64,000 bases of DNA from Microbacterium sp. AK009 (GCF_013410955.1 NZ_JACCCG010000004.1:248001-312000), one strand, 5' to 3'; shown: positions 36,110-45,610, counted from the first letter of the stretch. Notes: generated by a model not told the origin, from the letters alone. Translations and numbers: made by a program.

Positions 36110-37402
36110 TCAGTCGAGCTCCTCTTCCCCCTCGCGGTCTGAGGAGTCCTGGACATCTTCCTCGCCATCCTCCGGCTCCGCGCTTCGCAAGTGCCAGTCC
36201 TCCCATGAGGCCATGAGATCCGCCACGGCAGCATGGAACCTCGCCGAGGCAGCCCCGGGCGTGGTGTCACCGAAGTAGTGGCGCACCCAGTGCTCTAGGC
36301 GGGAGACGGCCTCGGGATCCCCCAGCACGCGTTCGGTCTCGGCGACGACCTCCGACGCACGGCCGGCGTCGAGCCATTCGCAGGCCGAAAGGTAGCCGTG
36401 CGCGTCGATGGCGGCCGCCGGGTCGGCGGGTCGTGTGATGAGAAGAGGCTTGCCCGCCGCGAGGCGGTCGTAGACCATGGCGGAGATGTCGGCGATGGCG
36501 ATGTCTGTCGCGGCGAGCTGCCACCCGAGTTCGGGCTTGTCGTCGAAGACGTGGTGCGCCGATGGGTCGGCGGCATTCGCCTCGGCGAGCGCGGCGATGA
36601 TGCGCCGGTTCGCCGCGCCGTACTCGGGGTCCACGACACCGGACCGCGGATGGGGACGGTATACGACGCGGTGACGGCCGGTGGCGAGGAGCGCCGTCAC
36701 CAGGGCCTCCCCGTGGGTGCGGATGGAACCGTAGTGCGCCGAGGGGCGGTCACCTTCCCAGGTGGGCGCGTACAGCACCACGGTGCGCCCATCGATCGGA
36801 TAGGGCACCGATCCGGCGTAGTGGTCGGCCTGGGGCCGGCCGATCTGCCGGGTGCGACGCTCGAGATCGTAGTCCCACAGCACCCTCGACAACCGGTCGC
36901 GAGCGGCATCCCCCGCGATGAAGGCGACGTCGTAGGCCTTGTACTGATTGGTGGTCATGTACATCTTGTCGGACTCGCCGTGATTGATGAACACGTGCCA
37001 ACGCCGTCCATAGCGGAACATCTGGAAGTTGCGTGTGTTCTGGTTGACGTAGAAGACGATCCGGATGTCCTCTTCGATGAGGAACTGCTCGAGATCGCGC
37101 ACCGTCGGCACGAACGCCACCGGCAGGGCATCGTCCTCCATAATGGCGCGCGCACCGGTGACAGCGCGGCTGAGCACGACGACCGGCCAGGTGCGCGCCA
37201 GCTCCTGCAGGGGGCGGTACCACTGACGCATCTGATACATGTTGACCGCGCCATCGGCGAAGTACACCGCGATCCTGTAGTGATCCTTCGGAAGAGGTGG
37301 GGCGGCCGCCTGCCGTCGACGCACCTCGGCGACGGCCGTCCGATTGTCCAGAGCCCGCCGCACCAGGGCGAGAGCTTTCCCTGCGTCGGACACCCATCTC
37401 AC
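36110..37402 (-). CDS. CDP-glycerol glycerophosphotransferase family protein (1)
   Basis: 430 residues, family of TagB/TagF-like enzymes that transfer glycerol phosphate or related alditol phosphates from CDP donors in teichoic-acid-type polymers. Visible motifs: FINHGESDKMYMT (active-site His region), VVLYAPTWEGD, YRPHPRSG, and AIADISAMVYDRLAAGKPLL. The C-terminal 25 residues are very acidic (EPEDGEEDVQDSSDREGEEE). No signal peptide. Divergent from the GT2 gene. Confidence 0.82.
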   Translation of the reverse strand: MRWVSDAGKALALVRRALDNRTAVAEVRRRQAAAPPLPKDHYRIAVYFADGAVNMYQMRQWYRPLQELARTWPVVVLSRAVTGARAIMEDDALPVAFVPTVRDLEQFLIEEDIRIVFYVNQNTRNFQMFRYGRRWHVFINHGESDKMYMTTNQYKAYDVAFIAGDAARDRLSRVLWDYDLERRTRQIGRPQADHYAGSVPYPIDGRTVVLYAPTWEGDRPSAHYGSIRTHGEALVTALLATGRHRVVYRPHPRSGVVDPEYGAANRRIIAALAEANAADPSAHHVFDDKPELGWQLAATDIAIADISAMVYDRLAAGKPLLITRPADPAAAIDAHGYLSACEWLDAGRASEVVAETERVLGDPEAVSRLEHWVRHYFGDTTPGAASARFHAAVADLMASWEDWHLRSAEPEDGEEDVQDSSDREGEEELD

Positions 37403-37442
37403 CCGTCCAGCCTAGCCAGCGGTCGCGTGACATGATCGACGG

Positions 37443-38537
37443 GTGCAGGCAGACGACCGGAAGCGACGGGATGCGCCCGCCGTCCCTGCCGACGCGGGAG
37501 TGTCCTTCGTCATGCCCGTGCTCAACGAGCGTGACTATCTGGCCCGCGCGGTCGAAACCGTCCTGATGCAGGATCTCGACGCCCCGATCGAGCTGATCCT
37601 GGCGCTCGCGCCCTCCACCGACGGGACCACCGAGCTCGCCTCTTCCCTCGCCGCACACGACTCCCGCATCGTTCTGGTCGACAACCCCGCCGCCGACATC
37701 CCCGTGGGGTTGAACATCGCGATCCGTGCGAGCAGGTACCCCACGATCGTGCGGGTGGATGCGCACTCCGAACTCGAGCCCGGATACACCCGTCGCGCAC
37801 TGGACACCCTCTCGCGCGTCGGCGCCGCCAACGTCGGCGGGGTCATGAGGGCCGACGGGCGCACGCCCTTCCAGAGAGCGGTGGCACGGGCCTACAACTC
37901 CCGGATCGGGTTGGGCGGGGGCGCCTATCACGGAGGGGCCGCTGAGGGGGACGCCGAATCGGCGTACCTCGGCGTGATGCGTCGCACCGTCCTCGACGAG
38001 GTCGGGCTCTTCGACGAGTCGATCCGCCGCGGCGAAGACTGGGAACTCAACCTCCGCATCCGCCGTGCCGGCTACCGGGTGTGGTTCGACCCGACGCTGT
38101 CGGTGACGTACTGGCCGCGCGAGAGCTGGGCCCGCCTGGCGCGGCAGTTCTTCGCCACGGGGCGGTGGCGCGGCGAACTGGTGCGCCGCTACGGCCTGGT
38201 CAATTCACTGCGCTTCTTCGCGCCGCCTGCGCTCGTGGTCGCCGCCGCGGCATCCCTCGTCGTGGCTGTCCTTCAGATCACAGGAGTCCTCAGCGGCATC
38301 CCGTCGCTTCTGGCCTGTCTCGTCCACCTGCCGGTGCTCGCCTACCTCGTGCTCCTCCTCGTCGTTGCGGCCGGCCCCGGCGGCGGCAGAGGGTGGCGCG
38401 ACAAGATATGGACCCTCGCCGTGCTGCCGACGATGCACCTGTCCTGGGGCACGGGGTTCCTCATCGGCCTTGTCCGCGGCGCCGACGACACCGTCGACAC
38501 CTCGCGCATCGGGGACCGCAACACACCGTTGCCCTGA
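37443..38537 (+). CDS. GT2 glycosyltransferase with C-terminal membrane segments
   Basis: Family 2 glycosyltransferase, 364 residues, GTG start. N-terminal fold SFVMPVLNERDYLARAVETV, donor site IVRVDAHSELE (D-x-D-like), and a later region with GLFDESIRRGEDWELNLRIRRAGY (acceptor/ED motif), then two or three C-terminal helices (about 255-330). Similar in layout to succinoglycan ExoA-type transferases. Substrate unknown; the setting suggests envelope polysaccharide. Confidence 0.87.
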   Translation: MQADDRKRRDAPAVPADAGVSFVMPVLNERDYLARAVETVLMQDLDAPIELILALAPSTDGTTELASSLAAHDSRIVLVDNPAADIPVGLNIAIRASRYPTIVRVDAHSELEPGYTRRALDTLSRVGAANVGGVMRADGRTPFQRAVARAYNSRIGLGGGAYHGGAAEGDAESAYLGVMRRTVLDEVGLFDESIRRGEDWELNLRIRRAGYRVWFDPTLSVTYWPRESWARLARQFFATGRWRGELVRRYGLVNSLRFFAPPALVVAAAASLVVAVLQITGVLSGIPSLLACLVHLPVLAYLVLLLVVAAGPGGGRGWRDKIWTLAVLPTMHLSWGTGFLIGLVRGADDTVDTSRIGDRNTPLP

Positions 38538-38558
38538 TCGGACGGCGGCGCTGCCGTC

Positions 38559-40007
38559 TCACTCGCGTTGGATGAGCCCCTGGTCGAGGATGCGGCTGAC
38601 GACGCGCGCTGCCGCCCTCCCGTCGTCGCGTGCGTTGAACGCCCGCCGCCACGCGTCGTACTTCTCCGCGTAGGGTTCGACCTCCTCCGCCGTCAGCGCG
38701 GCGACGAGCTCCTGCTGAGTCCGCACCACGGGCCCCGGGGCCCGGGCGGCGAGGTCGAAGTAGAACCCTCGCAGCGTGCCCCGATAGTGATCCATGTCGG
38801 GCACCAAGAAGTACATGGGCTTGCCGGTGACACTGAAGTCGAACATCACCGACGAGTAATCCGTGATCAGTGCGTCCGCCGCGAGGAGCAGAGCGGATGT
38901 ATCCGGGTAGCCCGTGACGTCGATCACACGGGGACCGGCGAGGTCGTGACCGGGTTGAAGCGTCCGGGAGTGACCGCGGACGAGCACGACCGACCCCGTC
39001 TCAGCCGCCAGACTCGTCGCGTCGATGAAATCGACGATCTCCTCGCGATCGTCGCGCCAGGTGGGCGCGTAGAGGAGGACGCGTTCGTCGGCTCCGATCC
39101 CCAGCGCCTCCCGCGTGGTCGCACCGTCGCCGGTGACCAGCACATCGTTGCGCGGGTAGCCCTCGATCCACAGCGGCCGGCGCAAGAACGCGTAGGCCTT
39201 CCGCAACACCGACGCGGCATAGGGGTTCTGCGCCAGCAGGATGTCCCACCGGAACGACTCGCGGAGGACCGCCGCTGCGCGTCGCGGGTCGAAGCCCGGC
39301 CGATGGAGGGCCAATCGCTTCAGAGGCGTGCCGTGCCAGGTCTGGAGGACGACCTGCCCGCCGCGCCGCGAGAACCGCCGTCGAAGCCAGTCGTTGACGA
39401 CGAGCAGCCGGGCGACACCTCGGGCCCGCCACCAGTCGGGGCTGCCTTCGACGACGGCCACCGCGCCCTCCGGGACGACGACGGAGAGGTCCGCGACACT
39501 CCAGTAGCGGGTCACGCCGGGAGCCCGCCGGGCGAGTTCGCGATCGATGGCGAGCGGGTTGCAGCTCGCATTGCGCCCGTAGAAGCTCTCGAAGAAGACC
39601 GCGTTCTCCAGCTCCCCGGGCCTTGTGGCGTAGCGACGTTCGAGCGCGGCCTGGCCCTCGCCGGAGTCGTATACCGGATCGATCGGCGGGCCGATCACGA
39701 CCGCACCGCCCCGGAGCTCCGCCCGGAGGGTGCCGAGAAGGCTCAGCGCCACATCCGGCACCTCGACGTCACCGCTCCCCGCGCCGCTCACGCGCAGCGC
39801 GTAGGAGCCGCGGGGCAGCGGGAGATCCGGTCCCCCCCAACGCGCGACATGCAGCGGCAGATCGACCTGCCAGCCGTCATCGACGGTGACGACGTCCGCG
39901 GCTACCCGCGCTCGCGGCCCCTCGAGGCTCGCATGCCGGGGCGCGGGGCCGGTGCCCGACAGCAGCAGGGCGGGCGCGGGGTCGGCGTGGAAGCGGGCGT
40001 CAGTCAT
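38559..40007 (-). CDS. CDP-glycerol glycerophosphotransferase family protein (2)
   Basis: 482 residues from ATG 40007, which overlaps the upstream homologue's stop (ATGA). An N-terminal domain of about 110 residues of unknown type precedes the glycerophosphotransferase domain with VVLQTWHGTPLKRLALHRPG (catalytic His region), LLYAPTWRDD, VLVRGHSRTL and ALITDYSSVMFDFSVTGKPM. These are the TagF-type motifs. Probably polymerises or modifies an alditol-phosphate polymer together with the upstream homologue. Confidence 0.88.
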   Translation of the reverse strand: MTDARFHADPAPALLLSGTGPAPRHASLEGPRARVAADVVTVDDGWQVDLPLHVARWGGPDLPLPRGSYALRVSGAGSGDVEVPDVALSLLGTLRAELRGGAVVIGPPIDPVYDSGEGQAALERRYATRPGELENAVFFESFYGRNASCNPLAIDRELARRAPGVTRYWSVADLSVVVPEGAVAVVEGSPDWWRARGVARLLVVNDWLRRRFSRRGGQVVLQTWHGTPLKRLALHRPGFDPRRAAAVLRESFRWDILLAQNPYAASVLRKAYAFLRRPLWIEGYPRNDVLVTGDGATTREALGIGADERVLLYAPTWRDDREEIVDFIDATSLAAETGSVVLVRGHSRTLQPGHDLAGPRVIDVTGYPDTSALLLAADALITDYSSVMFDFSVTGKPMYFLVPDMDHYRGTLRGFYFDLAARAPGPVVRTQQELVAALTAEEVEPYAEKYDAWRRAFNARDDGRAAARVVSRILDQGLIQRE

Positions 40008-41275
40008 CTGCGTCCTCTCATGCGGCCGTCGGCGGTGGCGGCGCCCGTGGCGTTCAGGATGGCACGGTAGACCCGTGCGGTGTTGCCTCCGTCGCGGAAG
40101 GCGTGGACATCGGCGCTGCGCTGCGCGGAACGATCGGACATGCGGGCGCGCTCCGGGCCGTCGGTGATCGCCGCACCGAGCCGCCGGATGATCTCCGTCC
40201 AGTCCGACGCGAGGTCGCCGGCGGCGATCTCCTCGAAGGAGCCGTAGAAGCCGCGCCGAGCCGCGTACTCCTCGACGTCCGGTGCGAGGAAGAGAACCGG
40301 AGTGCGATTCAGTCCCGCGTCGAAGACCAGCGATGAGTAGTCGGTGATGAGGAGATCGATTCCGGGAAGAACGGGCGTGACATCGCGCAGGAGGTCGCTG
40401 CCGAGCATCCGGATACGCGACGTCGAAGCCGAGGGAGCGTACTCCCCCGCGCCGAGCGGGTGGGAACGGATGAGGAGGATCGCGTTCTGCGCCTCGAGGG
40501 CGTCCGCGAGACCCGACCAGTCCGCGGCGGTGGGCACCGCCGGATCCGGCGCGCCGTCTCGCCACGTCGGCGCATAGAGGATGACCCGCGCCGCGCCCTC
40601 GATCGACCCCGCCGTCGCCGACAGCATGTCGCGCGCCCGGTGGCGACGCTCCTCGGCCGTACCCTGCGACAGCACGTCGACCCGTGGCTCACCCGTCACC
40701 GGGACCCGCTCGTCGGCGAGCGAGAACGCGGACTCCAGTCGGCCGCGCACCAGATGCGACGCGGCGGGGATGAGCCCGATCCGTCGGGTCGCACCGCGGT
40801 ACATGGCCCGGATGAGCGCGCGCATCGCGCGCGATCGGGGCAGGATGCTGCTGCGCAGCGTCTCCGGAGAATCCAGGCCGATGCGCTTCAGCGGAATGCC
40901 GTGCCACAGCTGCACCACGAACGCGCCCCCGGTGGCGTACCGGTTCACATCGCCGAACCCGTGGGTCACCACCAGGACCTGGGCGCGCGCGGTGAGCCAG
41001 AAGCCGCGGAGCGTGGTCTTCCTCGCCGTCGGGATGCCGCGGGCCGCCGCCTGGCGATCCTCGCCGTCGGACGTCGTCAACCAGACCGCGCGTCGCCCCG
41101 GTACCGCCGCTTCCTCCCACAGCGCAAGAGCCCCGTCGGCGATGCCGACCGCGCAGCCGAACACCCACAGGTCGGAACGGCGCGGTACCAGCAGCGTCAC
41201 GACACGACCGAGCGCATAGAGCGGAATGCTCGCCACTTTGCGTGCATTTCCCGCGCCGAACGAGAAGGACGCCAT
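40004..41275 (-). CDS. CDP-glycerol glycerophosphotransferase family protein (3)
   Basis: 423 residues. Motifs FVVQLWHGIPLKRIGLDSPE, VILYAPTWRDG, LLIRSHPLG and LLITDYSSLVFDAGLNRTPV define the family. The N-terminus has a short hydrophobic/amphipathic segment (VASIPLYALGRVVTLL) that may attach it to the membrane. The ATG lies inside the 3' arm of an 11-bp hairpin (41271-41299), 42 bases after the HtrA stop. Coupled to the second homologue by a 4-bp overlap. Confidence 0.88.
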   Translation of the reverse strand: MASFSFGAGNARKVASIPLYALGRVVTLLVPRRSDLWVFGCAVGIADGALALWEEAAVPGRRAVWLTTSDGEDRQAAARGIPTARKTTLRGFWLTARAQVLVVTHGFGDVNRYATGGAFVVQLWHGIPLKRIGLDSPETLRSSILPRSRAMRALIRAMYRGATRRIGLIPAASHLVRGRLESAFSLADERVPVTGEPRVDVLSQGTAEERRHRARDMLSATAGSIEGAARVILYAPTWRDGAPDPAVPTAADWSGLADALEAQNAILLIRSHPLGAGEYAPSASTSRIRMLGSDLLRDVTPVLPGIDLLITDYSSLVFDAGLNRTPVLFLAPDVEEYAARRGFYGSFEEIAAGDLASDWTEIIRRLGAAITDGPERARMSDRSAQRSADVHAFRDGGNTARVYRAILNATGAATADGRMRGRR

Positions 41276-41299
41276 CCCGCGAGCCTATCGCGGGATGGC
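41271..41299 (-). promoter_or_regulatory. Hairpin spanning a start codon
   Basis: GCCATCCCGCG (41271-41281) and CGCGGGATGGC (41289-41299) form a perfect 11-bp inverted repeat with a 7-base loop. On the minus strand the 3' arm contains the ATG of the glycerophosphotransferase. It could terminate the HtrA transcript, or sequester the translation start. Confidence 0.6.
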
Positions 41300-41317
41300 G
41301 TCCGAGCCGGGAAGACC

Positions 41318-42793
41318 CTACTGCTGCAGCTCCCCCAGGGTCACATCAGCGGTGGCGTTCTGCCCGTCGCGGACGTACGTCAGCGAGACCTCGCTGCCTG
41401 CGGCGAGCGCACGCACCTGGGCGGTCAGATCGACGGAATCCGTGATCGGAACGCCGTTGAACTCGGTGACGATGTCACCCGCGCGAAGTCCCGCGGCCTC
41501 CGCCGCACCGCCGGCGGTGACCTCGGCGATGTAGGCACCGGTGATGTCCGCGTCGTCGACGTACGCCGCCGACTGCACGTTGGCGCCGAGCAGGCCATGG
41601 GTGGCCACGCCGTTCTCGATCAGCTCGTCCGTCACCCGCTGGACGATGTCGGACGGGATGGCGAAGCCGACGCCGATGTTCCCCTGCGTGGACGAGGTCC
41701 CCCCGGCGGAGGCGATGGCGACGTTCACGCCGATGAGGCGGCCCTGCGAGTCGACGAGCGCGCCACCGGAGTTCCCGGGGTTGATCGCAGCGTCGGTCTG
41801 GATGACGGCGATCTTGATCGACTCCGCCGGCTGACCCGACTGCTGCCCCTGGCCGAAATCGAAGGAGAACGGCGGAGCCTCGCCCCGGTCTTCATCGGCG
41901 TCCCCCTCATCGGGCGCGGCGGCAGACGCGATCTCGATGGAACGGTTCAGGGCGCTCACGATTCCCGTGGTGACGGTGTTCGACAGGCCCAGGGGCGCGC
42001 CGACGGCGGTCGTCTCGTCACCGACATTGAGGTCGGAGGAGTCGGCGAACTCGATCGGGGCGAGTCCCTCGGCGTCCTGCAGCTTGATCACGGCGAGGTC
42101 GTACAGCGGATCGGTGCCGACGATCTCGGCGTCGAAGACCCGCCCGTCCGACGTGGTCACCCGGATCGCAGCGTCGCCGGTCGCCCCGTCGAGGGTCACC
42201 ACGTGGGTGTTGGTCACGACGTAACCGTCGCTGGAGAGGATGACGCCCGACCCGGTGCCGCTTCCCGCGCCACCCGCGGCCTCGATCGTCACGACGCTCG
42301 GCACCACCTTGGCGGCGATCGCCGTGGTCTGGTTGACATCGTCGGTGTCGTTGACGGTCACGCTGGTCGGCCCGGTCGCGGTGCTCGCGGTCGAGGCCGG
42401 CTGGAACAGGGAGACTCCGGCGTAGGCGCCGCCGAGGCCCGCGGCACCGCCGACGACGGCGGCCGCGACGAGCAGGCCGGCGACGCGGGCGGCGCCGGAC
42501 TTCCGCTTCGTCGGGGTCGCTCCCGCGGCAGCGACGGGCGCATCGCCGTACCCCTGTCCTTCGGCACCAAGGGGAAGAGTCGGCTGCGTCGCGTGGGTGG
42601 GCGGGCCGAACGAGGCTCCGGCGCCGGTCGGATACGGCGCGCCCGAGGCGGCCGTCGGCGGCGCGGGGCGCGGGGGAACGTGCCAGCCCGCGGGCGGAGT
42701 GTGCTGGGCTGCCGCGGCGGCGGCCGGCGTCTCCGGGACAGGGGGCGTGACCGGGACGTCATCCGGCTGACGGTCGCTGGTGTTCTCGCTCAT
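41318..42793 (-). CDS. HtrA/DegP-like serine protease with PDZ domain
   Basis: Membrane-anchored trypsin-like protease (S1C), 491 residues from ATG 42793, preceded by GAGGAGGAACGAAG. A Pro/Ala-rich cytoplasmic region (1-99) is followed by one helix (about 104-128), then the protease domain with triad H197 (TNTHVV), D232 (YDLAVI) and S342 (NPGNSGG), and a C-terminal PDZ domain (about 390-485; GLRAGDIVTEFNGVPI). An acidic insertion (292-305) lies in the protease domain. Probably envelope quality control. Confidence 0.94.
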   Translation of the reverse strand: MSENTSDRQPDDVPVTPPVPETPAAAAAAQHTPPAGWHVPPRPAPPTAASGAPYPTGAGASFGPPTHATQPTLPLGAEGQGYGDAPVAAAGATPTKRKSGAARVAGLLVAAAVVGGAAGLGGAYAGVSLFQPASTASTATGPTSVTVNDTDDVNQTTAIAAKVVPSVVTIEAAGGAGSGTGSGVILSSDGYVVTNTHVVTLDGATGDAAIRVTTSDGRVFDAEIVGTDPLYDLAVIKLQDAEGLAPIEFADSSDLNVGDETTAVGAPLGLSNTVTTGIVSALNRSIEIASAAAPDEGDADEDRGEAPPFSFDFGQGQQSGQPAESIKIAVIQTDAAINPGNSGGALVDSQGRLIGVNVAIASAGGTSSTQGNIGVGFAIPSDIVQRVTDELIENGVATHGLLGANVQSAAYVDDADITGAYIAEVTAGGAAEAAGLRAGDIVTEFNGVPITDSVDLTAQVRALAAGSEVSLTYVRDGQNATADVTLGELQQ

Positions 42794-42950
42794 CTTCGTT
42801 CCTCCTCGGGCCCTGGGCCCATCGAAACCCTCGATCGCGTATCTGTTCGATCTGCTGACCAGCGTGGTCATCCATCCTGTGGGTTTCTTATGATCCGCCC
42901 GCGATGCGCCTATGCAATGCTGAGGAACCCGTGCAGGAGGGATACCCACG

Positions 42951-44183
42951 ATGCCGCGAACCATTCCCGGAGCCTGGCTGCGCACGGCCGAGGGCGCCGG
43001 GCTGTTGTCCTCCGACGGGAGCACCCGCCCCACCATCTTCGCTGACATGTCGGCACTCGCGGCCCGAACCGGCGCGATCAACCTTGGCCAGGGGTTCCCC
43101 GACGAGGACGGGCCGGAGATCGTTCGGGAAACCGCGCGCGCTGCCATCGCCCACGGCGTCAACCAGTACCCGCCCGGTCGCGGCGTCGCCGAGTTGCGTG
43201 AGGCGATCGCGGGCCACCAGCTGCGCTTCTACGGGACGCACCTCGACCCCGAGCGGCATGTCCTCGTCACTGCGGGCGCGACCGAGGCGCTCGCATCCGC
43301 GTTCCTGGCGCTCGTCGACGGTCCGGATGACGAGGTAGTGGTCTTCGAGCCCTTCTACGACGCGTACGCGGCACTGGTCGCTCTGTCGGGTGCGCGTCTG
43401 GTCACCGTGCCGCTGCGGTTCCCGGGCTTCCAGCCCGATCCGGACGACCTCCGCTCCGCCGTCGGCGCCCGGACCCGGGTCATCCTCGTCAATGATCCGC
43501 ACAACCCCACCGGGATGGTGTTCTCCCCCGAGATCCGCGCCGAGGTGGTGCGGCTCGCCCACGAGCACGACGCCTGGATCGTCACGGACGAGGTCTACGA
43601 GCATCTGGTGTTCAGCGGTCGGCATGCGCCGATCGCTGCGATGCCGGGGGCGTGGGAGCGGACCGTGTCCATCTCGTCGGGAGGGAAGACCTTCTCGACC
43701 ACCGGGTGGAAGATCGGCTGGGCCACCGGTCCTGCGGATCTCATCGACGCGCTCATCGCCGTCAAGCAGTACCTGACCTATACCGGCGGGGCCCCCTTCC
43801 AGCCCGCGATCGCTGCGGGACTGCGGCTTCCCGACGACTGGTTCGCCGAGGTCGCCGAGACCCTCCGGCGCAAACGCGACCTGCTGGGCGAGGGATTGCG
43901 CGCGGCCGGTTTCGACGTGTCGGTCCCCGCGGCCTCCTACTTCACCGTCGTGGATGCCCGCGCCCTCGGCGTGGACGACGCCGACGCGTTCTGTCGGGAG
44001 ATGGCCGAGCGCATCGGGGTCGTCGGCGTTCCCTTGACCGCCTTCGTCCGCCCCGAGGAGCGCCCCGCCGTCGCGAGCCTCATCCGCTTCGCCGCCTGCA
44101 AGCGGGTATCCGTCCTCGATGAGGCGGTGCGTCGTCTGTCGAGACTCCAGGATGGGCGCGCCGGCGCCGGCGGGCCGGCCTAG
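42951..44183 (+). CDS. PLP-dependent aminotransferase (class I/II)
   Basis: Fold type I aminotransferase, 410 residues, start at ATG 42951 with CAGGAGGGA upstream. Substrate site NLGQGFPDEDGP (44-55), NDPHNPTGMVF (181-191), and the PLP lysine K246 in SSGGKTFSTTGWKIGW. The pattern is closest to methionine/kynurenine-type aminotransferases (YbdL-like group); substrate uncertain. Its stop overlaps that of the convergent amidase gene in a shared CTAG. Confidence 0.9.
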   Translation: MPRTIPGAWLRTAEGAGLLSSDGSTRPTIFADMSALAARTGAINLGQGFPDEDGPEIVRETARAAIAHGVNQYPPGRGVAELREAIAGHQLRFYGTHLDPERHVLVTAGATEALASAFLALVDGPDDEVVVFEPFYDAYAALVALSGARLVTVPLRFPGFQPDPDDLRSAVGARTRVILVNDPHNPTGMVFSPEIRAEVVRLAHEHDAWIVTDEVYEHLVFSGRHAPIAAMPGAWERTVSISSGGKTFSTTGWKIGWATGPADLIDALIAVKQYLTYTGGAPFQPAIAAGLRLPDDWFAEVAETLRRKRDLLGEGLRAAGFDVSVPAASYFTVVDARALGVDDADAFCREMAERIGVVGVPLTAFVRPEERPAVASLIRFAACKRVSVLDEAVRRLSRLQDGRAGAGGPA

Positions 44184-44989
44184 GAGTCGCCGACCACCCG
44201 GAATCGGCGCAGCCTCAGCGCAGGGTTCTTCTGCCGCACGCGGTCGATGAGCGCAGGATCCAGGTGCGCGATCGCAACGTCCGTCCCCGACCCGACACCC
44301 GTCACGGTGATCCCCTCAGGGTCGACCACGACCGACAGCCCGACACCGAGGGGCGGCGGGTGGTCGGCAGCGACCACGTACGCGGTGTTCTCGATGGCGC
44401 GGGCCTGCAGGAGCGTCTGCCAATGATGCTCCTTGAGCGGGCCGCGCACCCACTCCGCGGGAACGAGGAAAGCGGTGGCGCCGGCATCGACGAGAGTCCG
44501 TCCCATCTCGGGGAATCGCAGGTCGTAACAGGTCATCAACCCGAAGGCGATGCCATCGACGCGGAAAGTCTCCGGCGCGGAGACCTCGCCGGGCTGGATC
44601 CAGTCCGACTCCTGCTGGCCGAAGGCGTCGTACAGGTGGATCTTGCGGTAGACGGCGACCACGCCGCCCTCGGCGACAGCGACGACGGTGTTGCGGACGC
44701 GACCTTCGTCACCCCGCTCGAGCAATCCGGCGACGATGTGGGTTTGCGTCTGGCCGGCGAGCTGGTGCAGTGCCGTGACGAACGGACCGTCCAGGGACTC
44801 GGCGTTCTCGGCCAGCGAATGATCGAAGGGATCGATGAAGTAGTTCGAGTACTCGGGGAGGACGATCACGCGCGCCCCCCGGCCGGCGGCGGAGCGCACG
44901 AGCTCACCGACGGTGCGGCGATTGGCGTCCGCGTCGGCCGCGGGCGGGAATTGGACCACCGCCGTGGCGACTGTGGCGGCCGACGTCAT
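44180..44989 (-). CDS. Nitrilase-family carbon-nitrogen hydrolase
   Basis: Amidase of the nitrilase superfamily, 269 residues from ATG 44989. Catalytic triad: E46 (VLPEYSNYF), K116 (YRKIHLYDAFG), C154 (MTCYDLRFPE). KIHLYDAFG is the pattern of omega-amidase/Nit-type enzymes, which often work on deaminated amino acids; the convergent aminotransferase next door is suggestive of a linked pathway, but this is inference. Start overlaps the stop of the upstream membrane protein (ATGA). Confidence 0.9.
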   Translation of the reverse strand: MTSAATVATAVVQFPPAADADANRRTVGELVRSAAGRGARVIVLPEYSNYFIDPFDHSLAENAESLDGPFVTALHQLAGQTQTHIVAGLLERGDEGRVRNTVVAVAEGGVVAVYRKIHLYDAFGQQESDWIQPGEVSAPETFRVDGIAFGLMTCYDLRFPEMGRTLVDAGATAFLVPAEWVRGPLKEHHWQTLLQARAIENTAYVVAADHPPPLGVGLSVVVDPEGITVTGVGSGTDVAIAHLDPALIDRVRQKNPALRLRRFRVVGDS

Positions 44990-45516
44990 GGTGCCCTCCC
45001 TTCGGGTGCGGCGTGGCTGGTCCCGCGATGGCGGAGCCGGACGACAGCGGGAACGACGACCCACAGCACGACCACCAGCAGCACGAGGCCCGCCGCGACG
45101 AACGCGGCCCATGCGGTGTCGACGACGACGTCGAACACGAACGCGACGACGCCGGAGAGAAGGAGCGCGACGATGGTGAGAGCGGTGAACAGCGCGCCGT
45201 GACCGAACCGGACGACCCTGGCTTTCAGCCCTCGCCCGAAGAGCACGCGATGCAGCGCCACCGGGGCGAGCGCGATGATCGCGCTCAGCGCGGAGAGGAC
45301 GACGAGCAGGAGGTAGAAGCCGCGCTGCGCGCCACTCAGGTCGGCGAATCCCGGCTGGAACGCCAGGGCGAGCAGGAAACCGGTGAGGATCTGGGTGCCG
45401 GTCTGCAGTACGCGCAGTTCTTGCAGCACCTCGTTCCAGTTCCGATCGGCACGCTCCGCCGGCGATTCGTCACGCCCGTGGAGACGGTCGTCGACGTCCT
45501 CGGGCACAGCGGGCAT
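44986..45516 (-). CDS. DUF6328-like small membrane protein
   Basis: 176 residues from ATG 45516 (ATG 45561 adds 15 residues). A charged N-terminus with NWNEVLQELRVLQTGTQILT precedes four helices, the layout of the DUF6328 family in actinobacteria. Coupled by 4 bp to the amidase gene. Function unknown. Confidence 0.75.
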   Translation of the reverse strand: MPAVPEDVDDRLHGRDESPAERADRNWNEVLQELRVLQTGTQILTGFLLALAFQPGFADLSGAQRGFYLLLVVLSALSAIIALAPVALHRVLFGRGLKARVVRFGHGALFTALTIVALLLSGVVAFVFDVVVDTAWAAFVAAGLVLLVVVLWVVVPAVVRLRHRGTSHAAPEGRAP

Positions 45517-45568
45517 GGAGCTACCCTGCCCTTCGCCGGATGTGTTCGGCAACCGCCGCACAGCTCGG

Positions 45569-45598
45569 TTCGACGGCTGCTGAGTCGCGTGCTAGGCT
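45569..45598 (+). promoter_or_regulatory. Promoter of initiator tRNA
   Basis: TTCGAC (45569-45574) and TAGGCT (45593-45598) are separated by 18 bases and end 12 bases before the mature tRNA 5' end, so the transcript needs only a short 5' trim. Confidence 0.6.
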
Positions 45599-45610
45599 TG
45601 TCTCTTGTGC

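Noticed and set aside
40460..43045. Long plus-strand frame opposite glycerophosphotransferase and HtrA genes
   Set aside because: It crosses two real minus-strand genes and their junction and has no recognisable domain.
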